Translations under genes and position numbers: made by a program | NCBI RefSeq assembly: GCF_000761545.1 | Contig: NZ_JPMY01000037.1 | Coordinates: 219,791-283,790 of the forward strand | DNA length: 64,000 bases | Origin: Pseudomonas sp. ML96 | GTDB lineage: Bacteria > Pseudomonadota > Gammaproteobacteria > Pseudomonadales > Pseudomonadaceae | Direction: 5' to 3' | Part shown: positions 49,418-58,630 of the stretch, piece after piece | Layout: each line of letters starts with the position of its first letter | How positions within the stretch are numbered: position 1 is the first letter of the stretch | Notes under the pieces: generated by a model | The model's database searches: none | Seen by the model: the letters and a program-made list of their open reading frames with translations, nothing else | What the model was told of the DNA's origin: nothing

Positions 49418-51832
49418 TCAGAACAGATCGATCGGCGCGGCCTCGTCACCGGGCAGTGGGCTGCCGGGGATGCCCAGGGCGGGGTCGAGTTCGCTCATCG
49501 GTGGTGGCGAGTCTTCGCTCTTGAACAGCTCAAAGTAGGCGTCCGGCGTGCCGGGGGAAGCGGCGCGGCCGCTCACCGGGTCGACCCGCAGGCTGAGCAG
49601 GCCGGCCGGTTCTGGTGGCAGGTGGTCCGGCTTGTCCTTCAGCGCTTCGCCCATGTAGCTCATCCAGATCGGCAGGGCCACGGTGCCGCCGTATTCATGG
49701 CGGCCAAGACTCTCCGGCTGGTCGAAGCCGACCCAGACGGTGGTCATGTAGTCGGCGTTGTAGCCAGAGAACCAGCTGTCCTTGGACTCGTTGGTGGTGC
49801 CGGTCTTGCCGGCCAGGTCGCCACGGCCCATGGACAGCGCGCGGCGGCCGGTGCCGCGCTTGATCACGTCCTGCAGCATGCTGGTCATGATGTAGGCGGT
49901 GCGCTCGTCGATGATCTGCTCGGCCAGCACCGGCTGCTGCGTCTCGGCATTGGGCTCCTCGATCAGCAGGGCGGCATTCTGCTCCTCGACCAGCTGCGCG
50001 CTTTCCGGCGTGCGCGGCGGGTTGGCGATGAACAGCGGCTTGCCGTCACGGCTGTCGATGCGCTCGATCAGATACGGCTGGATCTTGCGTCCGCCGTTGG
50101 CGAAGGCGCTCCAGCCACCAGCGATCTCCAGCGGCGTCAGGCCGGCGGTGCCAAGGGCCAGGGACAGGTTGCGCGGCAGCTCCTGGCGGTTGAAGCCGAA
50201 GGTGCTGATGTAGTCGAGGGTGTAGTCGATGCCGATGGTCTGCAGCAGGCGGATCGACACCAGGTTGCGCGACTTGTACAGCGCCTCGCGCAGACGGATC
50301 GGGCCGAGGAAGGTGTTGTTGTCGTTCTTCGGTCGCCAGGCTTCTTCCATGCCGGCTTCCTGGAACACGATAGGGGCATCGTTGACCAGGCTGGAGGCGG
50401 TGAAGCCGGCATCGAGTGCTGCGCTATAAATGAAGGGTTTGAAGCTGGAACCCGGCTGGCGCTTAGCCTGGGCGGCGCGGTTGTAGTTGCTCTGCTCGAA
50501 CGAGAAGCCGCCGACCAGGGCCCGGATTGCGCCGTTCTGCGGATCGAGCGAGACCAGTGCGCTCTGCGCCGCAGGGATCTGGCGGAACAGCAGGGCGCCG
50601 TTCTCGGCGTCCGCCTCGACACGCACCAGGTCGCCGATCTGTGCGACGTCGGCCGGCGATTGCGGGCGCGGCCCCAGGCTGTTGGTGTTGAGGAAGGGGC
50701 GGGCCCATTTCATGCTGTCCCAGGCCACCGGCTGCTCTTCGCCGCTGCGCAGCAGGACCATGATGCCGCTCTTTTCCACCTGGGTGACGATGGCGGGCTG
50801 CAGGCCGCCGATGCTCTTGTGCTTGGCCAGCTCCTCCTGCCAGGCCTCGCGGGTCAGGCCGGGAAGGCGGGTTTCCGGGCCACGGAAGCCGTGGCGCTGG
50901 TCGTAGGCGATCAGGCCGTCGTGCAGGGAGTGATTGGCGGCGTCCTGCAGGGAGGACGGCACGGTCGTGGTGACGCGGAAACCTTCGGTATAAGCATCAC
51001 TGCCGTAGCGACCGACCATTTCGGCGCGGGCCATCTCAGCGATATAGGGGGCGTTCAGCTCGATGGGTTGCACGTGGTGGCGTGCGTCGATGGGCTCGTC
51101 CATTGCGGCCTGGTAGCGCGCTTGGTCGATAGCGCCGAGCTTGAGCATGCGGCCGAGAATCCAGTCGCGGCGCTCCTTGCTGCGCTGCGGATTGACCAGC
51201 GGGTTGTAGCGCGAAGGCGCCTTGGGCAGGCCGGCGATCATCGCCAGTTGGCCGAGGCTCAGGTCGCGGATGGACTTGCCGTAGTAGACCTGGGCGGCAG
51301 CCTCGACGCCGTAGGCGCGATTGCCCAGGTAGATCTTGTTGACATAGAGCTCGAGGATCTCGTTCTTGCTCAGCTCGCGCTCAATCTGTAACGCAAGCAG
51401 GATTTCATTGATCTTGCGCGAGAAGCTGCGCTCGTTGGTGAGGAAGAAGTTCTTCGCCACCTGCATGGTGATCGTACTTCCCCCGGTCTGGATGTGGCCG
51501 CTGGCCAATAACTGCGTAGCAGCGCGCATCAGGCTAGTGAAGTCGACGCCATAATGGTTGGCGAAATTGTCATCCTCGGCCGCCAGAAGGGCGCGGATGA
51601 AGTCTTGAGGGATGTCGTCGAAACGTATCGGCGAGCGGCGCATCTCGCCGAATTCGGCGATCAGCTTGCCGTCGGTGCTGTACACCCGCAGCGGTATCTG
51701 CAGCTGGATGCTGCGCAGCGATTCGACGGAAGGCAAGCCAGGACTAAGATAGAGAAAGGCCCCACTGAAACTGAGCACTAACCCGCAAAAAGCGGCAACG
51801 CAAGACCACCAGAAAAACTTCAGCAAACGCAT
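49418..51832 (-). CDS. ponA: Penicillin-binding protein 1A
   Basis: 804 residues, bifunctional peptidoglycan synthase. One N-terminal membrane helix, a glycosyltransferase domain with ALLAAEDDNFANHYGVD and the later GGSTITMQVAKNFFL, an OB-like insert, and a transpeptidase domain with the SxxK Ser in PGSSFKPFIY and the KTG motif in LAGKTGTTNESKD. The ATG at 51832 gives MRLLKFFWWS; the TTG before it is less likely. Divergent from pilM, as in other Pseudomonas. Confidence 0.97.
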   Translation of the reverse strand: MRLLKFFWWSCVAAFCGLVLSFSGAFLYLSPGLPSVESLRSIQLQIPLRVYSTDGKLIAEFGEMRRSPIRFDDIPQDFIRALLAAEDDNFANHYGVDFTSLMRAATQLLASGHIQTGGSTITMQVAKNFFLTNERSFSRKINEILLALQIERELSKNEILELYVNKIYLGNRAYGVEAAAQVYYGKSIRDLSLGQLAMIAGLPKAPSRYNPLVNPQRSKERRDWILGRMLKLGAIDQARYQAAMDEPIDARHHVQPIELNAPYIAEMARAEMVGRYGSDAYTEGFRVTTTVPSSLQDAANHSLHDGLIAYDQRHGFRGPETRLPGLTREAWQEELAKHKSIGGLQPAIVTQVEKSGIMVLLRSGEEQPVAWDSMKWARPFLNTNSLGPRPQSPADVAQIGDLVRVEADAENGALLFRQIPAAQSALVSLDPQNGAIRALVGGFSFEQSNYNRAAQAKRQPGSSFKPFIYSAALDAGFTASSLVNDAPIVFQEAGMEEAWRPKNDNNTFLGPIRLREALYKSRNLVSIRLLQTIGIDYTLDYISTFGFNRQELPRNLSLALGTAGLTPLEIAGGWSAFANGGRKIQPYLIERIDSRDGKPLFIANPPRTPESAQLVEEQNAALLIEEPNAETQQPVLAEQIIDERTAYIMTSMLQDVIKRGTGRRALSMGRGDLAGKTGTTNESKDSWFSGYNADYMTTVWVGFDQPESLGRHEYGGTVALPIWMSYMGEALKDKPDHLPPEPAGLLSLRVDPVSGRAASPGTPDAYFELFKSEDSPPPMSELDPALGIPGSPLPGDEAAPIDLF

Positions 51833-51904
51833 CAAGGTTCTTGGAATTCCAGATAAAAGAATGGGTTAAGTGTTGCGCGGTGCGAAAAGGGGAAAACTGT
51901 TCAC

Positions 51905-51964
51905 ATTATAAGCGGTTTTTTTGCAGGGGAGCCATTTGCGCTTCTGTCAAGACTGTTATTTAAT
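51905..51964. promoter_or_regulatory. Divergent ponA/pilM promoter region
   Basis: The AT-rich gap 51833-52016 should hold both promoters. On the minus strand TATAAT (51905-51910) is a candidate -10 for ponA. On the plus strand TTGCGC (51936-51941) and TTTAAT (51959-51964), 17 bp apart, are a candidate for the pil operon. Confidence 0.4.
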
Positions 51965-52016
51965 GTGGAAAAACATAAATAGTCCGTAAGTCTCGGATGC
52001 AGATAGGAAATCGGTC

Positions 52017-53081
52017 GTGCTAGGGCTCTTCAATAAGAAAGCGAACACGCTTCTGGGGATCGACATCAGTTCGACCTCGGTGAAGCTCCTTGAATTGAGT
52101 CGCTCGGGAAGCCGCTACAAGGTAGAGGCCTACGCCGTCGAGCCGCTCCCCCCAAATGCTGTAGTCGAGAAGAACATCGCGGAGCTGGAAGGGGTCGGAC
52201 AGGCCCTTTCTCGCGTTCTGAGCAAGGCCAAGACCGGTGTGCGTACTGCCGCCGTTGCTGTGGCTGGCTCTGCGGTGATCACCAAGACCATCGAGATGGA
52301 AGCTGGGCTCAACGACGACGAGCTGGAAAACCAGCTGAAGATCGAAGCCGACCAGTACATTCCATATCCCCTAGAAGAAGTTGCCATCGATTTCGAGGTT
52401 CAGGGCGTGTCCGCGCGCAACCCTGAAAGGGTCGAAGTGCTGTTGGCGGCCTGCCGGAAAGAGAACGTCGAGGTGCGCGAAGCAGCCCTCGGGCTTTCTG
52501 GTCTGACTGCGAAGGTTGTCGATGTTGAGGCATACGCGCTGGAGCGCGCCTACGGCTTGCTCGAGTCGCAACTGGGTGGCAACATTGATGAGCTGACTGT
52601 CGCTGTTGTTGACATCGGTGCCACCATGACCACTCTGAGCGTTCTGCATCACGGACGCACCATCTATACCCGCGAGCAGCTCTTCGGTGGTCGTCAGCTG
52701 ACGGAAGAAATTCAGCGCCGCTATGGGCTCTCGGTCGAAGAGGCTGGTCTTGCCAAGAAGCAAGGCGGCTTGCCGGATGATTACGAAAGCGAAGTGCTGC
52801 AGCCGTTCAAGGAGGCTGTGGTTCAGCAAGTCTCCCGCTCGTTGCAGTTCTTCTTTGCTGCCGGCCAGTTCAATGATGTGGATTACATCCTCCTGGCTGG
52901 TGGTACGGCATCCATTCCTGATCTGGATCGCCTGATCCAGCAAAAGATCGGCACTCCTACTCTGGTTGCTAACCCGTTCGCCGACATGGCTCTGGGAGGC
53001 AAAGTCAATGCCGGCGCGCTGGCTAGCGATGCGCCGTCTTTGATGATTGCCTGCGGCCTGGCGATGAGGAGTTTCGACTAA
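52017..53081 (+). CDS. pilM: Type IV pilus inner-membrane platform protein PilM
   Basis: 354 residues from a GTG start (MLGLFNKKANTLLGIDISST). Actin-like ATPase fold: the phosphate loops GIDISSTSVKLLEL and VVDIGATMTTLSV, and the adenine-site LLAGGTASIPDLDRL. PilM is cytoplasmic and binds the N-terminus of PilN. First gene of pilMNOPQ, each overlapping or abutting the next. Confidence 0.97.
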   Translation: MLGLFNKKANTLLGIDISSTSVKLLELSRSGSRYKVEAYAVEPLPPNAVVEKNIAELEGVGQALSRVLSKAKTGVRTAAVAVAGSAVITKTIEMEAGLNDDELENQLKIEADQYIPYPLEEVAIDFEVQGVSARNPERVEVLLAACRKENVEVREAALGLSGLTAKVVDVEAYALERAYGLLESQLGGNIDELTVAVVDIGATMTTLSVLHHGRTIYTREQLFGGRQLTEEIQRRYGLSVEEAGLAKKQGGLPDDYESEVLQPFKEAVVQQVSRSLQFFFAAGQFNDVDYILLAGGTASIPDLDRLIQQKIGTPTLVANPFADMALGGKVNAGALASDAPSLMIACGLAMRSFD

Positions 53082-53689
53082 TGGCGCGGATCAACTTATT
53101 ACCTTGGCGTGAGCAGCTTCGTGAAGAGCGTAAACAGCGATTCGTCGCAGCAATGGGGGGCGTTCTCTTAGTTGCGGGTGGGCTGGTCTTTTTAGGCGGA
53201 CAGTACCTTAACTCTGCAATCGAGCAGCAGAACGCCCGTAATGACTATGTGAAAAGAGAAATTGCTGCTCTCGATGCTCGTATTGCGGAGATCAAGGATC
53301 TAAGAGAGAGGCGTGCTCAGCTTCTCGAACGCATGAAGATTATTCAGGATTTGCAGGGTAATCGGCCGATTATTGGGCATATATTTGACCAGTTGGTGAG
53401 GACGCTGCCGGATGGTGTCTTCTTTACTGAGTTAAATCGCAAGGGTGCATTGATTTCGATTGTTGGTAGTGCTGAGTCCAATAACCGTGTTTCCAGCTTG
53501 ATGCGTAATCTGGATGCTTCGGAGTGGCTCAAGTCGCCAAATTTGACCGAGGTCAAGGCAATAACCGCTGGCGAGGTGGATCAGGCCAACATATTCAAGC
53601 TGACAGTAGAGCAAACTCGACCAGGTGTGGCTGAAGATGGAGCGGCCGGTGGGGATTCGACTCAAGCAAATTCGGGTAAAAGAATATGA
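53081..53689 (+). CDS. pilN: Type IV pilus alignment protein PilN
   Basis: 202 residues. The short cytoplasmic INLLPWREQLREERKQRF is the conserved PilM-binding motif; one membrane helix and a periplasmic coiled coil plus ferredoxin-like domain follow. GC content drops sharply from here. Start shares one base with the pilM stop. Confidence 0.96.
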   Translation: MARINLLPWREQLREERKQRFVAAMGGVLLVAGGLVFLGGQYLNSAIEQQNARNDYVKREIAALDARIAEIKDLRERRAQLLERMKIIQDLQGNRPIIGHIFDQLVRTLPDGVFFTELNRKGALISIVGSAESNNRVSSLMRNLDASEWLKSPNLTEVKAITAGEVDQANIFKLTVEQTRPGVAEDGAAGGDSTQANSGKRI

Positions 53690-54312
53690 GTCTCTCGGGC
53701 GCAGTTGAATCGTTGCGGAAGGTGGATCTTTCCGAGCTTGATGTAAATAATCTCGGATCTTGGCCGCTGCCAATTAGGGTTGTGACTTGTTTTATCTTGT
53801 TTGTTCTGGGGCTTGGTCTTGGGTATTACTTTTACTTGCAGGACTTGCAGGGGCAGTTGCAAGGGTATCAGGCTCAAGAAGAGCAGTTGAAGAGGGAATT
53901 CTCTGATAAAGCTTCCCAGGCTGCGAATTTGGATGCATATCGCGTTCAAATGAAGGAGATGGAGGAGTCCTTTGGTATGTTGTTGCGGCAGCTGCCAAGC
54001 GATACTGAAGTCCCGGGTCTGCTAGAGGATATCACTAGGACGGGCTTGGAAAGCGGTTTGGAGTTTGAGGAAATTAAGCTCCAGCCTGAAAGTGTTCAGC
54101 AGTTTTATATTGAGCTGCCAATCCAGATATCGGTTGTTGGCTCCTATCATGATTTGGCAACTTTTGTCAGTGCCGTGGCTAGTTTGCCTCGAATCGTAAC
54201 TCTGCATGATTTTGATATTAAGTTATCGAAAGATGGCGATTCTACGTCGCGCCTAGCAATGAGTGTGCTCGCAAAAACCTATCGCTATAACGAGGGGGGG
54301 CTGAAGAAATGA
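53686..54312 (+). CDS. pilO: Type IV pilus alignment protein PilO
   Basis: 208 residues. The N-terminal cytoplasmic stretch precedes a membrane helix (VVTCFILFVLGLGLGYYFYL), a coiled coil and a periplasmic domain (FGMLLRQLPSDTEVPGLLED). PilO pairs with PilN to link the motor to the secretin. A 60-base sample in its middle is about 48% GC against ~65% in neighbouring genes. Overlaps pilN and pilP by 4 nt each. Confidence 0.96.
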   Translation: MSLSGAVESLRKVDLSELDVNNLGSWPLPIRVVTCFILFVLGLGLGYYFYLQDLQGQLQGYQAQEEQLKREFSDKASQAANLDAYRVQMKEMEESFGMLLRQLPSDTEVPGLLEDITRTGLESGLEFEEIKLQPESVQQFYIELPIQISVVGSYHDLATFVSAVASLPRIVTLHDFDIKLSKDGDSTSRLAMSVLAKTYRYNEGGLKK

Positions 54313-54836
54313 TTTATGCCCGTGGCGTAGGTGTGATGTTGTGCGCTCTTCTTATTTCTGGGTGCTTCGGCGAGGGTGACTTCTCGGATCTGCGGCAGTA
54401 TATGGATGATGTGCGCGCAAGGCCGAAAGGTAGTATCGAGCCTCTGCCCAAATTTCTGCCGTATGAGCCATTTACTTATAGTGCGGCTTCTCTGCGCAAT
54501 CCCTTCCAGCCTCCGGTTAAAGTTGAGCTGGCTAGTCGGAGCAAGGGCTCGAAAGATATCAAGCCTGATGAGACTCGTGTAAAGCAGTTTCTTGAAGGCT
54601 TTAATATCGAGGTCTTTGAGATGGTCGGTACTCTTCAGAACGATTCGGGTGTATATGGTCTCGTTAATGGGGCTGGAGGGGTTCACCGAGTTAAGGTGGG
54701 TGACTATCTGGGGCGTAATCACGGGCGCATTGTGGCTGTAGATGAGGCTCAAATTGACGTCATCGAGATTGTCCCGGATGGAGAGGGTGGTTGGCTGGAG
54801 CGCCCACGCAGCATCTCCCTAAAAAGTCGCTCATAG
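54309..54836 (+). CDS. pilP: Type IV pilus lipoprotein PilP
   Basis: 175 residues. The lipobox ISGC (Cys19) anchors it in the inner membrane. FLPYEPFTYSAASLRNPFQP is the conserved PilN/O-binding segment, and the C-terminal beta domain (GVHRVKVGDYLGRNHGRI) contacts PilQ. Same low-GC block as its neighbours. Confidence 0.95.
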   Translation: MIYARGVGVMLCALLISGCFGEGDFSDLRQYMDDVRARPKGSIEPLPKFLPYEPFTYSAASLRNPFQPPVKVELASRSKGSKDIKPDETRVKQFLEGFNIEVFEMVGTLQNDSGVYGLVNGAGGVHRVKVGDYLGRNHGRIVAVDEAQIDVIEIVPDGEGGWLERPRSISLKSRS

Positions 54837-54850
54837 TGGCGGGGTCGATT

Positions 54851-56947
54851 ATGAAAAATAACTACAGTTCTGCTAAACGGAAGCTTTCCATGAATAAGGC
54901 CTTTTCTCGCTTGGGCGTTTCATTGCTGCTGGCCGGTTTCGCTCCAAGTCTGCTGGCGGCCAATCTGCAAAAGTTGGATGTCGCAGCACTTCCGGGAGAC
55001 AAGGTGGAGTTGCGGCTAAGCTTTGATGAGCCGGTTGCTGCTCCTCGCGGCTATACCATTGAGCAGCCAGCACGCATTGCTCTTGATTTGCCGGGTGTGT
55101 CTAGCCATCTGGGTGCAAAAAATAAAGAGCTTGGTGTTGGGAATGCTCGTAGCGTTACCGTTGTGGAGGCGCAGAATCGGACTCGGTTGATCATCAATCT
55201 TTCTACCTTGGCTCCGTATAGCACTCGTAGCGAGGGTAACAGCGTAATTGTTGTGGTTGGAGACTCTTCTGCAGCAACTGCATCCGCTCCGGCTGTATCT
55301 GCCCCTGTTGCTAAGCCCACTCCGATGGTGGCGGCTGGGCGCTCGATTCGCTCGATCGACTTTCAGCGCGGCACTGCTGGTGAAGGAAATGTTGTAGTAG
55401 AACTTTCTGATCCTAGTGTGAGTCCGGACATTCAGGAGCAGGGCGGGAAAATTCGTGTCGAATTTCCTAAGACTCAATTGCCGGAAAGCCTTCGCGCACG
55501 ACTTGACGTGAAGGACTTTGCTACTCCTGTGCAGTTTGTTAACTCCGCGGTACAAGGAGATAAAGTCAGTATCAGCATTGAGCCAACAGGGCTCTACGAC
55601 TATCTCGCATTTCAAACGGATAACAAGCTTACGGTTAGCATCAAACCGCTAAGCCCTGAGGATGTTGAGAAGCGTAAGTCCGAGAGCTTTGCTTATTCCG
55701 GTGAGAAACTGTCTCTCAATTTTCAGGACATCGACGTTCGCTCAGTACTGCAGTTGATTGCAGACTTTACTAACTTGAACTTGGTTGCTAGTGATACTGT
55801 GCAGGGCAATATTACCTTGCGTCTGCAAAATGTACCTTGGGATCAGGCTCTAGATCTCGTGCTAAAAACTCGTGGTCTGGATAAGCGCCAGGTTGGTAAT
55901 GTTCTTCTGGTGGCCCCTGCTGATGAGATTGCGGCTCGTGAGCGCCAAGAGCTTGAGGCGAAGCAGCAGTTGGCTGAGTTGGCTCCCCTGCGCCGGGAGG
56001 TAGTGCAGTTGAACTACGCAAAGGCTTCGGATATCGCCAAGCTCTTTGAGGACGCTGGTAAGGATGGAACTCTAGACAAAGATATGCGTGGGAAGGTTAT
56101 TTTTGATGACCGCACCAATAGCATCATCGCGTATCTGACTCAGGAGCGTTTGGATGAGCTGCGCAGAATTGTGACTCAGCTTGATATCCCCGTTCGGCAG
56201 GTAATGGTCGAGGCGCGCATCGTAGAGGCCAATGTCGACTTTGATAAGGAGCTTGGTGTCGAGTGGCGCGGTGTGGGACTCGGTGATAATAACTGGGTGG
56301 TTGGCGGCACCAATAGCGTTGAGAAAGATACTGATCCCTTGGAGTTCCAAGGTGGTACTTTCGTTGATATGGGTGCTGCTGGACGCACTTCTGGTTTGAA
56401 CTTGGGCTTTATTACTGATAACACCTTGCTGGATCTTGAGTTGTCGGCGATGGAGAAAACCGGTAACGGTGAAATCATCTCTCAGCCGAAAGTGGTGACC
56501 TCTGATAAGGAAACCGCAAAAATCCTCAAAGGTACGAAAATTCCGTACCAAGAGGCATCTTCTAGTGGTGCTACCTCGGTAGCATTCGCAGAGGCGAACC
56601 TGTCCCTTGAGGTGACTCCGCAGATCACTCCTGATAACCGTGTAATCATGGAGGTCAAGGTCAATAAGGATGCGGCTGACTTTGCCAATCAGGTAGACGG
56701 CACTCCGTCCATCCAGACCAATGAGGTTAATGCGAAGGTTCTGGTAACTGACGGCGAGACCATCGTAATTGGTGGAATCTTTAGCAATACGCAGTCTAAA
56801 GCTGTGGATAAGGTGCCGCTTTTGGGCGATATCCCCTATATCGGTCGCCTCTTCCGCCGTGATGTGGTGCAGGATTCCAAGGCTGAGTTGCTGGTGTTCC
56901 TGACTCCTCGCATCATGAATAACCAGGCCATTGCGGTAAGCAACTGA
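54851..56947 (+). CDS. pilQ: Type IV pilus secretin PilQ
   Basis: 698 residues from 54851, or 685 from ATG 54890 (MNKAFSRLGVSLLLAGF…), which gives a cleaner signal peptide and has GGAAG upstream. AMIN domains (PARIALDLPGV) lie in the N-terminal third, then the STN and NolW-type N domains (VQLNYAKASDIAKLFEDAG), then the secretin beta-barrel, ending with VPLLGDIPYIGRLFRRD and LLVFLTPRIM. It forms the outer-membrane pore. The start choice is not settled. Confidence 0.95.
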   Translation: MKNNYSSAKRKLSMNKAFSRLGVSLLLAGFAPSLLAANLQKLDVAALPGDKVELRLSFDEPVAAPRGYTIEQPARIALDLPGVSSHLGAKNKELGVGNARSVTVVEAQNRTRLIINLSTLAPYSTRSEGNSVIVVVGDSSAATASAPAVSAPVAKPTPMVAAGRSIRSIDFQRGTAGEGNVVVELSDPSVSPDIQEQGGKIRVEFPKTQLPESLRARLDVKDFATPVQFVNSAVQGDKVSISIEPTGLYDYLAFQTDNKLTVSIKPLSPEDVEKRKSESFAYSGEKLSLNFQDIDVRSVLQLIADFTNLNLVASDTVQGNITLRLQNVPWDQALDLVLKTRGLDKRQVGNVLLVAPADEIAARERQELEAKQQLAELAPLRREVVQLNYAKASDIAKLFEDAGKDGTLDKDMRGKVIFDDRTNSIIAYLTQERLDELRRIVTQLDIPVRQVMVEARIVEANVDFDKELGVEWRGVGLGDNNWVVGGTNSVEKDTDPLEFQGGTFVDMGAAGRTSGLNLGFITDNTLLDLELSAMEKTGNGEIISQPKVVTSDKETAKILKGTKIPYQEASSSGATSVAFAEANLSLEVTPQITPDNRVIMEVKVNKDAADFANQVDGTPSIQTNEVNAKVLVTDGETIVIGGIFSNTQSKAVDKVPLLGDIPYIGRLFRRDVVQDSKAELLVFLTPRIMNNQAIAVSN

Positions 56948-56949
56948 TA

Positions 56950-57468
56950 GTGCAGAACGTAGTATTGGTAGGCCCGATGGGGGCAGGTAAGAGCACCATC
57001 GGGCGGTTGTTGTCGAAAGAGCTGAAACTGCAGTTCAAGGATTCGGACAAGGAAATTGAGCATCGTACCGGTGCCGATATCCCTTGGATCTTTGATGTGG
57101 AGGGCGAGCAGGGTTTCCGCGAGCGCGAGCAATTGATGGTCGTGGAGCTCTGTGAGCTCGAAGGTGTGGTGATCGCTACCGGTGGAGGTGTGGTTCTGCG
57201 TCCTGAGAACCGGCAGGCGCTGCGTGCTGGTGGGTGGGTTGTCTACCTGCATGCCTCCGTCGAGCAGCAGTTGGAGCGCACATCGCGGGATCGTAATCGG
57301 CCGCTGCTGCGTAATGCCGAGCCTGGCAAGGTATTGCGCAATCTGATGGATATCCGTGATCCGCTCTATCGAGAGATCGCCGATGTGATCATCGAAACCG
57401 ATGAGCGCCCGCCGCGTATGGTGGTTCAGGAAATCATCGAGCGTCTCAGGGCTCTGCCTCCCCGTTAA
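56950..57468 (+). CDS. aroK: Shikimate kinase
   Basis: 172 residues from a GTG start (VQNVVLVGPMGAGKSTIGRL). Walker A GPMGAGKST, shikimate-binding DSDKEIEHRTG and the GGGVVLRPENR loop are present. Fifth step of the shikimate pathway. Follows pilQ by 2 bp; GC returns toward the genome norm through this gene. Confidence 0.96.
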   Translation: MQNVVLVGPMGAGKSTIGRLLSKELKLQFKDSDKEIEHRTGADIPWIFDVEGEQGFREREQLMVVELCELEGVVIATGGGVVLRPENRQALRAGGWVVYLHASVEQQLERTSRDRNRPLLRNAEPGKVLRNLMDIRDPLYREIADVIIETDERPPRMVVQEIIERLRALPPR

Positions 57469-57517
57469 AGAGCGCTTCCATCTGCGTTATCCTATGCCCT
57501 TTCTACTCGGGGGCTTC

Positions 57518-58621
57518 ATGCAGACTCTTACCGTCGATCTAGGCGAACGCAGCTATCCCATCTACATAGGAGAGGGGTTGCTCGCTCGCCCCGATCTGTT
57601 CAAGCCTCATCTCGCCGGTCGGCAGGTGGCGATAGTCACCAATGAGACTGTTGCCCCCCTTTACCTGGATGCGCTGAAGCAGTCTTTGGCTGGTCAGGAC
57701 ATTGCTACCGTGATTCTTCCGGATGGCGAGGTCTTCAAGACCTGGGAAACTCTGCAGCTGATTTTCGACGGCCTGCTTCAGGCTCGCCATGATCGCAAGA
57801 CCACCGTTGTCGCCTTGGGCGGCGGGGTGATTGGCGACATGGCTGGCTTTGCCGCGGCATGCTACCAGCGCGGTGTCGACTTCATTCAGGTTCCGACTAC
57901 CTTGCTATCGCAGGTGGACTCCTCCGTAGGGGGGAAAACTGGCATCAACCATCCGCTCGGCAAGAACATGGTTGGGGCTTTCTATCAGCCCAATGCGGTC
58001 ATCATTGATACCTCCGTGCTCGGTACGCTTCCTGCCAAGGAGTTGTCGGCCGGGTTGGCTGAGGTGATCAAGTACGGGCTGATCTGTGATCTGCAGTTCC
58101 TGGGTTGGCTGGAAGAGAACATCGAGAGCCTACGTCAGCTGCAGCCTGCTGCATTGATCGAGGCTATCGAGCGCTCCTGTGCGGCCAAGGCTCGTGTGGT
58201 GGGGGTGGACGAGCGTGAGTCGGGCCTGCGCGCGATTCTCAACCTGGGGCATACCTTTGGCCATGCCATCGAGACGCACATGGGCTATGGCGAGTGGCTG
58301 CATGGTGAGGCGGTAGCCGCCGGTACCGTCATGGCGCTGGAGATGTCGTCGCGGCTTGGCTGGATTTCCGCCGCGGATCGTGATCGCGGTATGCGCCTGT
58401 TGCTGCGCGCGGGCCTGCCGGTGGTGCCGCCGGCCGAGATGCAGCCTGAGGATTTTCTCGAGCACATGGCGGTCGACAAGAAGGTGCTCGATGGCCGTCT
58501 GCGCCTAGTGCTGTTACGCAGCCTCGGCGAGGCAGTGATTACCGATGATTTCCCGCGGGAAGTCCTGGATGCCACCTTGCGCGCCGACTATCGCGCGCTG
58601 CTGGCTCAGCTTGGAGAATAA
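57518..58621 (+). CDS. aroB: 3-dehydroquinate synthase
   Basis: 367 residues. NAD-binding GGGVIGDMAGFAAAC, substrate loop DSSVGGKTGINHPLGKN and zinc ligand HTFGHAIE are intact. It converts DAHP to 3-dehydroquinate, second step of the shikimate pathway. The ATG at 57518 gives the usual MQTLTVDLGERSYPI; an in-frame ATG at 57494 is possible. Co-transcribed with aroK. Confidence 0.97.
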   Translation: MQTLTVDLGERSYPIYIGEGLLARPDLFKPHLAGRQVAIVTNETVAPLYLDALKQSLAGQDIATVILPDGEVFKTWETLQLIFDGLLQARHDRKTTVVALGGGVIGDMAGFAAACYQRGVDFIQVPTTLLSQVDSSVGGKTGINHPLGKNMVGAFYQPNAVIIDTSVLGTLPAKELSAGLAEVIKYGLICDLQFLGWLEENIESLRQLQPAALIEAIERSCAAKARVVGVDERESGLRAILNLGHTFGHAIETHMGYGEWLHGEAVAAGTVMALEMSSRLGWISAADRDRGMRLLLRAGLPVVPPAEMQPEDFLEHMAVDKKVLDGRLRLVLLRSLGEAVITDDFPREVLDATLRADYRALLAQLGE

Positions 58622-58630
58622 GAGAGCTAC

